From Homalodisca vitripennis (taxonomy: Eukaryota; Arthropoda; Insecta; Hemiptera; Cicadellidae), in assembly GCF_021130785.1 (NCBI RefSeq), contig NC_060211.1:27823001-27887000 (forward strand): 64,000 nucleotides of DNA, written 5' to 3'. The translations under genes were made by a program, and so were the position numbers. The notes under the pieces were generated by a model. The model was not told where the DNA came from. It saw nothing but the letters and a program-made list of their open reading frames with translations, and ran no database searches. Positions 42,401 to 54,400 of the stretch are shown here, in pieces; position 1 is the stretch's first letter, and each line of letters begins with the position of its first letter.

Positions 42401-45400
42401 GGACCAATCATTCTACAGCCTGGAGGAGTTCCTGAATTGGAGAGAACATTAACCACAACTGCCTAACCTGGAAACTATTATTGACAAATTGTAAAATGCT
42501 TATACTGTTTGACACCAATTCAGATCTTGATGATCTTGTATTAAGTTCTATCAATAAATAAATCAATATTACCTGATAACTTCCTTAAGTATATATCTCT
42601 TAACTGTTTGTAAATCAGTAGTTATTTAGCGATTAACCATTTCCTGCCTACCACCTCCATTTATCACCTAGAATAATCATATACTTTTATATATAAATAA
42701 GCACTTCAGGTCTAAATTTGAAAACATTTCTATATGTCAGCATTTGGCAGTTGTTTGCTAAATATTTGTTTGTCTTATTTTAGGGCCTGAAATGTTCTCT
42801 TAGTGACATTGCTCCAAAACATGAAAAAGGGTGGACTGCTTCAGCCAAGAAAGCGTTTGAAGGCTTGGCCAAGGCTGGATTGTTGCGTGTGTATGTGGAT
42901 GATGTCAAGGATTCTCACTTTAGCGTCACCCTGTACGATATTCAAAGAGATAAGGATATCTGTATCAACGGAGGATTGGTTGAAAAGGGATACGCCAATT
43001 CTATAGGTCCTAGGTGAGTAATTTACGTACAGTTTTTACTTGGAACTTTACAAAATATTTTGCCTCTATCCTTGACGCTTTTTCCAAATTCTAACTGCTC
43101 TTTTAATAGGGCTTAAAGCCAGGGATTGTTGTTACCAGTTAGTAGGAAAATCACCAGACTTACTTTGAAAACTACGTTCTAGGGTCCAATGATCAAAAGA
43201 ACACATAAAAGGACACATATTTTACACATAATTAGAAATTTTCGATTTCACTGCAATCTTTCTCAATCAGTACAGAACATTCTCTTGATATAATGTTCTC
43301 TACTGGTTGAGAAAGATTACAGTGCAATCAAAAACTTCTAATTATTTGTAAAATTGGACTCTAGAAGATAGATTTCAAGATGTCTGTTGTTCTTTTAATA
43401 TATTAAGTATTTGTACTAATTCCTTTAAATAATGTTTTTACCATTTTACTGTATTATTAAAGGATGTGACTTTTTTCTATCTTATATGGCCGGAATTAGA
43501 TTTTCTAAATTTTAACCCTTAGAGCGCTGAATAGAAATTCCTATATTTTCCCCCTAGCATTAAAAATAAATTTTTAATTTGTTTAAAGTTCTATTTGATT
43601 TAATACTTCTGAAGATATTATAGGAAAAAAGGCAAAAAACAGAATTTTTTTTCAAAGGATGAAGTGTTTCAAATTGAAGTCACAATTGTTGAAGTAATAT
43701 AACTGTATAAAATGTTCAGAAATAATGTAAAACACGCAACTCAATACAGGAACAAGCTTATGCGCAGGTCTCATGAACACCACTGGTCACCCTCACCACG
43801 CGGGAAATCCCGTAAGACGCGCCTGCAAGTCAGAATGGCGTTCATTTGCTATGACAACCAATTTTGGATCGGTAACGGGTGGTCGAGAACAATGAATGGA
43901 GCGCAGTCGTTGTCTGAGTTTCGGACAACATTCTACCTCATTCTATCAGCAGTTTTACGAACTATAGTTCACAACAAAAAATAAAAACTTCGATTGCGAG
44001 ATTTACCGTAGTACGCGTGGTAAGGGTTAAGAAAAGAGAATTTTCCTAAGCTAGGGATTTATAATATAATACAAAAATTAATTAAGTAGAGTTGACCCAA
44101 AGTTATCTGTACCTACAGATTATGCGGTGTTTTAACTAAACTTACACTTATGTAACTTTGAAAGAAAATATATTGTTTTTTTAATAACCAAACAATGAGA
44201 AAATAATTAGTACTTAGGTACACATATGAAGACTTCTACAACGTTGTGCACAGGTCTTACCTTGACATTGTGAGATCACTGTAAAAAATGGCAAGATGTG
44301 CCTTAAGGCATTGTCAACTGAGGGAAGAGAGAGGAAGGGATGGTGAGAGGGGAAGGGAGGAGAGGAGAATCATCTTTATTCCATAAATATACAATACAAT
44401 AAATGTATATGAATAGCATCAATACTACTACCAAAATATGAGTGTCTAAACCTAACCTTAAACTAATATTTACATTTTCAATAATTTGATTGCATTTAAA
44501 CTATTGCCTCAATTATTTTCTGGTGTCATCTACCAATTCATCAATAGAGTAAAGTGTTTGGTTTGTAAGATGCTCCTTAATTTTTATTTAAAATTTGTTA
44601 TAGTTAGTTTTTATTTTTTGATTTCCTCAGGTAAAAATCTTTTCTCCATATAATCAGTTTTCATTTTATAAAATGTCAAATTGTGTTTGTCAGTGATGAT
44701 TTTGTTACGTTTATTATAGTCATGCTAAGCTGTTGGAGATGGAACAGAATTTGTCTTTACGAATTTTGTTACTTCTGTCACATATAAGCTATATATGGTA
44801 GGGGTTTTAAGCTCACAGAATAAAAATGTTTTACTGAGGCATGTCTCTGTAGTTTCAATATAACTAATTGCTTTCTTTTGCTTTTTTAATATTGTATCTC
44901 ATTTTTTTTAATGTTGCACCATATGTACTAATTCCATATGCTAGATGTGAATGGATTAATGCATAATACATTTTTCTCGAAGCATTTAAGTCACACAGCT
45001 TTGACATACAACGCAAGACATAAATTCCAGATGTGATTTGTTTAAAACATTTTGAACATGTTTATTCCAAGATAGGTTTTTATCTATGGTTAGATCTAGA
45101 AGTTTGTACAGTTTTCTTGTCCTATAAGATCATTTCCTACTATAATTAATGGCTCAATTTTATCTCTATTTTGTTTTGTGGAAAATGTTATAAAATTTGA
45201 TTTACTTGAATTCAATAATAAATTATAATTATTTAAGAATTCTTTGATAACTGCCAAGTCAATATAAGCAGAAATCTCAATGTCATCTGGAGATTTTCCC
45301 GTCACTATCATGTTAGTGTCATCTGCATATAAACAAATTTTCCTTAGAATAGCATGTTTTGTAATTCATCTCAGATAAAAAAAATTAAAAGTAGAGGGGC

Positions 45401-48400
45401 CAATATTAAACCTTGTGGGACTCCATACTTTATTATTTGTTGAATTGACACAGTTTTTCCTATATAATTACAGCTTCAGTTATTGTCTATAAATTGTGTT
45501 CCCACATATTTTTAAAGTAAAAAATAACCTACTAAAGGCAAGTTTTAAGCGAAAGAGCATTGTTAGATCAATTTTTTTGAGACCTGTCAAGGAAGTTGAA
45601 TTAAGAACAGCTGTACAGTATATTCTCTAAAAACCGGTACCTTACCGGGACTTGATGATATTACTTACTCATTTATTAAGCAAATATATAGTAAGACATC
45701 AAATGTTTTTGTTGTATATTATTAATTTAAGTTTAGAAAAAGGAGAATTTCCTGAAAAACTAAAAGAAGCTGTTATCATACCTATATATAAAAAGGGTTC
45801 AAGGACAAGTTGTTGTAACTATAGGCCAATATCATTGTTGTCTTCATTTGCTGAGGTATTTGAAAAACTAGTTAAAGATAAATTATTGCAATTTTTGGAA
45901 GAATCCAGTTTTTTTTAGTAAAAATCAATTCGGCTTTCGGCAAGGGATGAGTACAGAGACAGCGTTGCACGATTTTATGGATACAGTAACGAAAGGACTT
46001 AACAACAAAAAGAAAATTACTGGACTTTTTTTAGATATTACTAAAGCATTTGACACGGTTCACCATGATTTACTTCTAGATAAATTATACAATGCCAGAA
46101 TCAGAGGAGTTGCCTATAACTGGTTTAAAAGTATTTTTAATAGTATTTTTTCTTTGTATTATGAGTTATGTATGAAATGTTGTATTTTTGGTTGATAGGG
46201 AAATGTATGTGTGGGTGTAGGAAATTGTACAATGGATAGTATTTGTTTAACACGTTCGCTACCAGGCGGCGCATATTTGCGCCGCTCGGGTCACCGTAAC
46301 AGACCAACGTTACAAAATGTGATTGTCCTACACAGACCGAGAATAATTGGTGTGAGACTAACCATAGACCAAGGATAAAATATTGTTGAATTGAGCTATA
46401 ATTCAACAAAATAACCTAAAATGTACGTCTGTACTGTTCTTATTTGATATATTGCTGATTTGCGTAATTTTTACGGCGGAGCATATGTGGGACGCTCGGT
46501 CTATAGCATCAAAATCTTAACATAGACCAAGCGTTCCATATATGAGCCACTATTTATTTGCTCAATTACTGTAGGTTTTAGGGTAAGTTTCAATCAAACA
46601 TGCATATCTTATTATGATAGTATTTTAATTCATGGTACAAAAGCTCAATCAACAGAGTCATAAATACAAGTTCATTGAATGTATTATTATACATATCTTA
46701 TTAGGCTATAGGCCTACAAGAATTTTAAGTTTAGAAATTAAAAAAAAGTAAAATATAAGAAAATTAAGTAGAAATAAAGTTTATTTTATTTCATGGTACC
46801 AAAACACAAATGGGGTTATTTTTACTCTACAAGACATAATACGCGACTGTTAACCCATATGTCATAACTATTTAACAAAATAAGTGAACATTTATATAAG
46901 TTATTAAATTTACACTTATATTCAGAATGTTCCACGTTACATTATATTTAAGTGCTCACACATTCATAGTCTAATTATTGTGCCACTGGTTATAACAAGT
47001 TGGCATGATAGGCCATGATATGACGTAATTTTTAAGATATCCAGAGACCAAGCGTCCCACATGTGAGCCAGACATCCCCATAGACCAATACAAAAGTATC
47101 AAGCCTCTAAAATAGACCAGTGATTTTTCATGGCAATAATAGTGGCATGCAAACAGCGGCGCAAATATGGGACGTCAGTCTATTGGAGGTGCCCCGAGCG
47201 GCGCATATTTGGGACGCCGGTGCACGGGAAGAAACCGTGCGGCTCATATTTGAGCCTGCTGGTCTGTGGGTATACGGCTTCTCTTAACATGGTGGTAGCG
47301 AACGTGTTAAAGTAGATGTAGACATAATGAGGATTATAATTTATAATTTATTTTATATAATTAGTGTATGTGTGATTTATTTGTTTATCTTGCAAGTATG
47401 AATCTGAATGCATTTTGTTGGAAAGAGGGTTTTAGGATTATGTTATAATATTTGGAAATGTATAATTGTTGTTCTATCACTGCTAGTTCTTTTATTTCTA
47501 TGAATTATGTAAATACCTCAAAACAGGCTTTGCCTTGAAGGCCAATACTTTGTTTCTCAGTATATGTATGTATGTACGTGTGGCAAGAATGTTAATGTGT
47601 CAAGGTCAGCCAGTACTGATATACTCTGTAATCGCGTCCTATGCAGAAGATTATTTTGCTATGTATGTGCTTTGCAGTTATATTTGTTGTATATTTGTAT
47701 TGAATATATTGTTTCCTGTTACTGAGATAAGAGGTAAACCAAGATAAGAGGCTTAGCAAAGTGCACTTAATTAATTTATGCACTTAAAATCAAGTCATTG
47801 CTTGACATTATTACTTCATTTTATTCACAACAACCAATGTGTGGTGTCTTAATTTGTATCTGAGTTGGATCCACTGACGGTGTAGATTAATGACCAACCA
47901 TAAACTATTGATTATTTCTATTATTGCTTATTCCCCTGTGACATCAAACTCTTGTTACTCACAACCATAGTTCTAATAGTATTAGTAACTAACTGTATAA
48001 TAACTAGCTGTATTATTAACTAGCTGTATTAGTAATTAACTGTTCTTTGGCTTTTGTTTTCCCAGCTCTGCACAGTCAAAGTTCCTTCGTCGTGTTGTGG
48101 ATGGATCAAAACTGGATAAACAATCAGCTACTTCATCTGTAAGTAATTGTCTACAACTATAAATTGGGTGGATGTGATCTAAATAGGCTTATTTATATGT
48201 CCAAACTGGATAATGTCTATTATTTGTAACAAAGTTGTGAATCAATCATTATTAACCCTTTAACTGCCACAACCGAAATATATTGTGCAGCTCTAGTTTT
48301 GTAACAACTGCCACGGCCAAGTATACTCTTTCATATTATTAGCTTTTTTTTTTCATTGTATCTGCTGTTATTTTGTGTTACTTGGTGTTCTGTTATGTTA

Positions 48401-51400
48401 GAAATGTCTTGAAGATAGCTGTCCAGTTGGTAGTGGACTCTTGTGGATATTACTCAAACTACTATGAGTGCTTTGTATCGTACACAAGTTCGAAAATGTT
48501 TACATTGATATTTTACGAGAGGTTTTACAATTTTTATTCGTAGATTGTTGTGTGATAGTGATAATATGTTGTAATAATGTGACAAACATTAACATTATTT
48601 GAGAAGTTTGTAAATATTGTTAAATGTGCTCTATTTATTAACCCTTTAAGGAGTATGGATGTCATATGACATCTTGTATTGATAGGCTAAAATGAGTAAT
48701 GGATGAAATAAAAAAATTACCAAAAGGAGTAAAAAATTAAAATCTTTAAAATTACTTAAATAAAGTTTTATTTACATTTGATAGCTTAATAAAAAAGGAC
48801 TACGTGTTCTACAAGTCAATATTTCATTACTTTTTCAAAATCAAATGTCTTATTTCCTCACTACGGCACACTCAATCAATATTGTCTGCCATATGGACAA
48901 CAGTAACAAACTAGATGGTTGCTCAACAAATATGTCACTCTAAATATGGCCACAGTATGCAGTATTCAAGAAACGGCTAGTATAATTTGGCGGCATATTC
49001 TGACAGCAAAGCGATGTACGTGATGCGACCTTGAGTCAGGGGCTTCTACCAGGTGGCTACTGCAATTTGGTGGTAAAATCTGATTACAAGTGAATGCGAG
49101 CACAAACATGGAAGTTAAGTTTGTTGCCAATAGATGGAATCACTTTACAGACAAATCTACTTAAAGGGAATCAGTAATAGTATCGCATTTAGGATAATAC
49201 AAAAATACAGAGGCTAAACGTCATATGACGTCCGTACTCTTTTGGGCCACTATAAGAATATACGTCATATGACGTCCTTACTCATTATGTATACAGTAGT
49301 TTACACGCACTCCTTAAAGGGTTAAACTTTACTAGGTGTTATGTAAAAAAAACTCCTAAAAATGCTCCTAAAAATGGGAAAAAATACTCGTGGCTGAGGG
49401 GTCTTAGTATGTAACTAAGCCCGGCGCTCGGGTGTTGCTGTGAATCCAGGAACGCTGCAGTTAAAGGGTTATAGGTAAATTCTGGATACAATTACCTTAT
49501 TAAGGACCAAACAGGACCTTTTTAAAATTGTGTTCTAGTCCATCTGTCTCTGTGATAACTCTTGATCAAAAGGCCCTAGCTAGAGACTTGAAACTTGGTA
49601 TATACATTTGTCTTGGTCCAAGGACGAAGCCTACTGATTTTGGAGATAAAGGTCAAAGGACAGTGTATCTGTGTGTTAACTCTTTCATTAAATTTTGTTG
49701 AACCATTCCATACTCTGTTGTATTGGTTTATTAACTAGATACAGGACTATATCTGTATTAAGCTGTCACAACCTTATATTTTTATTCACCTTTTTATGTG
49801 GAATTAGTACAGTATTACAAATTATCTCAACAAATAAAGATAAAAAATAAAAAAACGTGAACAAGATTTTAAAAAATCTAAAAGAACATAAAACAGAATG
49901 AAGTATTCGTTTTTAAATGGATATAATGTGTAAATATTATTTAGTTTTTATGGTTATATTTTAATTATTATAGAACTATGACTCCATGTAAAAAGATTGA
50001 TTTTTTTTCTTACAAATAAAAATATACTTCAATCAATAGAAATGGTTTGATTCTTGTCAGAGCCAATAAAAGTTATAAAATTAAGGAGTGTTCTTAAAAG
50101 ATATTAAAATTGCCATTGTGATAAAATGAATTGTTTCAATACATTGGTTAAAACTTTATGATATGCTCTATAGGTATACTGTCCTAAATAGCCACTCTGA
50201 AAATCTAAAGTCAATTTGTTTAAAGCGTGCAATACATTCTGGAATAATAGTGTTAGAAAGAAGTAGAATAGACCTGTTCCTAATCTAATCTAATCACTCT
50301 AGTGTATCACTGTAGTGTTTGAGATTCCAACATTTCAGATGAAGAAATTGGTGACTGCGTCAGCCAAACACACTGGTGAAACAGAATCACGCGAGGAAGA
50401 AGAAGAGATGTCTGCCTTAGAAAGAATGGAGGAATTGGAAAAAGGAGCGGATCGAGTCCGAGTCAATGTATTGAAGGTGGTGTCACCCTCGGAACTGTAC
50501 ATCACATTTGACAAAGTTCAAGAACAAATATTAAGGTATACATCATAAGCTCATAAGTTTAAGGTGTATAGTTTTATTATTTAGCCAAAAGTACACTCAC
50601 ATTACATTAACAGTTTTTGCTGACACCTATAAAAAGGCCTAATTTTGTTTCAGTGTATACTGTGTCATTGTACCATGTTCTCTGTTGCGATCACAATTTT
50701 TTCCCATTATTAGTGTGGGTACTCTTTGTGCTACTAAATAAATCAACATGCTGTAATTGCTGATTACATTTTTTACTTTAGTATTAGTACATGTGTTACT
50801 TATAATTTAAATGTATACAATTATTATTGAAGTAAAATTTAGGTTGTATAAAATTTCAAACCAAATTTAAAGTAGGGTATAACTTTTAATATTATGAGTT
50901 TTTAAATCTTTAATTATCATTTTACTGTTACCGGTAGAAATAAAACATAAAATAAGACAAATGTGGATTGTAAGAAATAAGCTGTGTTGAGTTGGCTAGT
51001 GGATTGAGTCTTCCTGAGGAACACGTGTTTTCCGATAAAATGACAGAGTTCTATGAGTTGAGTGCTGAGGAACTCAGTGACTGAAAGTTTGGAGACTTGT
51101 GTGCTGAGTATATTATTGTGTTTTTAGGCTCTCCAACAAGATGACAGAGTTCTATGAGTCGACTCCTGAGAAACCCAGGGACTGGGAGGTGGGAGACTGG
51201 TGTGCTGAGTATATTATTGTGTGTTTAGGCTCTCCAACAAGATGACAGAGTTCTATGAGTCGACTCCTGAGGAACCCAGGGACTGGGAGGTGGGAGACTG
51301 GTGTGCTGAGTATATTATTGTGTGTTTAGGCTCTCCGATAAGACGACAGAGTTCTATGAGTCGACTCCTGAGGAACCCAGGGACTGGGAGGTGGGAGACT

Positions 51401-54400
51401 GGTGTGCTGAGTATATTATTGTGTGTTTAGGCTCTCCAACAAGATGACAGAGTTCTATGAGTCGACTCCTGAGGAACCCAGGGACTGGGAGGTGGGAGAC
51501 TGGTGTGCTGAGTATATTATTGTGTGTTTAGGCTCTCCAACAAGATGACAGAGTTCTATGAGTCGACTCCTGAGGAACCCAGGGACTGGGAGGTGGGAGA
51601 CTGGTGTGCTGAGTATATTATTGTGTGTTTAGGCTCTCCGATAAGACGACAGAGTTCTATGAGTCGACTCCTGAGGAACCCAGGGACTGGGAGGTGGGAG
51701 ACTGGTGTGCTGAGTATATTATTGTGTGTTTAGGCTCTCCGATAAGATGACAGAGTTCTATGAGTCGACTCCTGAGGAACCCAGTGACTGGGAGGTGGGA
51801 GACTGGTGTGCTGAGTATATTATTGTGTGTTTAGGCTCTCAGATAAGATGACAGAGTTCTATGAGTCGACTCCTGAGGAACCCAGTGACTGGGAGGTGGG
51901 AGACCTGTGTGCTGTCCTTAGAGAAACCGACAATAAATGGTATCGGGGTGTTGTTACAGAAGTTGTTGACATGAATTGCAAGGTAAGTTACTTTAGTTTA
52001 TTTGTGTCATTGTGTCAGGACAATTTTTCTCTTGTTATGTAAATATAAGAACTGTTTACACAATAATCAGCCGCTTATAATTTCTGAATAAATAATGTGT
52101 TAAGAGAACACCATTAAAAACTATTTTTTTATTACTCATTGTGAAATTTGAGGCTTTTAAAGTTGTAAATTTAAGCAGTTTTGTTATCAATTCCAAATAA
52201 AAAATAATGTAGTTGAAGATAAATTTTGAAATCTGTACATATATGAGCTATAACTTTAAAATAATTTAAATATTTTAAAATAATTTTTGTATAATGAAAA
52301 TATAATTTGTTTATAAATATTCTTAGTTTAAATGCCTGTAATCTCACATGACGTAATCAAAGTCATCTTTTTTTGTATTTAGGAAAACTATCTTACAGGG
52401 CTACGAATTTAACATACAAAAATATTTTTCAATATATACAGCTAGCTTTTTTACATTAGTCTTATGGATAACCGTGATGGCAATGAAAAAATCAAGTAAA
52501 ATGGCAGAATAAATAAATTTTGAAACAATTTGAATAAAATCATAAGAGATTTTAACTTGTGACAAAGTAACACATTTAGCCTAACTACCCCCACACATAC
52601 ATAATCTTTTGGTGATTTTATTTGTAGAATTTTATTCACATAGTGAAATGAAACAATAATGGAGTAGAAAGTAAATTTTAAAAGTTGCTGACAAGATTAA
52701 AAAAAAGACTAGTGTTGTAGTATCCTCCGCCTACCTAAACGGAACTTTTATTATTTAAATACTGCAATGAAACCTAACGCAATGAATGAAAATGTGAATG
52801 TATCATATGGCAAGATATCCGAAGAGAGATTTTATCTGTAGACTTTAAATTTTGCATGAAACCTCGTTAGTTACATGGACAAAAATGAATTCTATGATGG
52901 AATATGACCATCGAAGGAATTTTGGCTGAGTATCATTGAACCCTATCACTTAGGAGGCTGAAACAGTTTCTCTTTTGTCTACCAGGGGCAAAAGGTTTTC
53001 TATATGATTGTTTGTCTGTCTCTATCTTCCGCAGGACATCTCAAGAATATAATTAAATGTAGACATGAAATTTTGCATTCAACACTTACAAAGCCTATTA
53101 TGAGACACATGGTACTCATTTATTACTGGTAAAGATTACATGGCAATTTTTTATACATTGTCAAATTGAAAACACATCATTGTACACTTCAATGTTAAGA
53201 GGAATGTGATCCTCCATTTCATCCAGATCTTTTAAAAAAGAAATACATTAGATAAATAAAAAATCAATTCAAACAAATCAATTAATTAATTAAAAACTAA
53301 TTAAAACACAGATAAAAGAATTTCCTAAGATCAACAGTAATTGTTTCATTCATGGTTAATCCCAAAAAATTCGTCTACTTCATAAAATGGGTGTTCCAAA
53401 AGGAAAAAACCAATTTATCTTTTGAAAATGACAGTGGCCTTAATGTATTTGGTAGTGCATTCGATAATTTTGATCCAAGAGATGACGTTGCTAATGAATG
53501 TTGTTTGGAAGTCAGTTTTTTGGTGCAATATTGTTTGCGCCCCTTGTGTTATATTGGTGGATGGTTTGGTATGTTAAGTTGTTTGACGTAGCCATTTAAA
53601 GCAAAAGTTTATACACAACTAAACAAGGGACTGTCATAATATGAAGTTCTTGAAATTTTTGTTTAAACAAATCCTTATAAACAATCCCAGAAATATAACG
53701 TACTGCTTTTTACATTACATCTTGTGGTGTACTCATACCATGTATATGTATTAAGTTTTATAAACTGTATAAGTTTAATTAATTCAACAATATTTCATGA
53801 TGATGTTGCATATCTTGTGCAATTAATGAATGGTAAAAGATATGGATGTGTGTGCAGGTATTTATTAAGGACATAGTGGAGGTGGTGGAGTGCACCTCGT
53901 TAGAGATGCGCACTCTTGACCCTAGCTTCAACTCAGTGATGGACGGCACCGTCAAGTGTCACCTGAGCGGGATAATACCGTCTGGTGGAAGTAAGAACTG
54001 GACCCGGAGCAGTATTGACCATATCAAAGTACTCATCTCTGAACAATCGTCAACATCACAGTTCTACATCACTAAAACGGTAAACTTCTGTTTGTATAGT
54101 CTGTTAAGTGTCACCTGAGTGAGGTAATACCCTCTGGGGGCAATAAGAACTGGACCTGGAGCAGTATTGACCATATCAAAGTACTCGTCATGTTTTTCAT
54201 ATACAATTCACATATTCACAATTTTTCATATACTTTTTAAAAGCATTAAAAAGATTATGTTGATAGTAAAAATATCTAAGATGTTTCTATATTCTTTTGT
54301 GAGAAAAATTATGTATAATATGTTAAAACATTTGTTGTAGCTGAAATAAGCTGTTAAAATTCATTAACGAGTACTCTAAAATACTTTGCCACTGCATTAA

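Noticed and set aside
51221..51733. Two identical 69-codon frames ([13 protein letters not shown]...)
   Set aside because: They run across the 101-bp array including its acceptor sequence, and they repeat because the array has a 303-bp higher-order period.
53352..53591. 79-codon frame in intron 15 as a missing Tudor exon
   Set aside because: Phase of exons 15 and 16 already agrees, and the peptide lacks Tudor motifs including DYGN.
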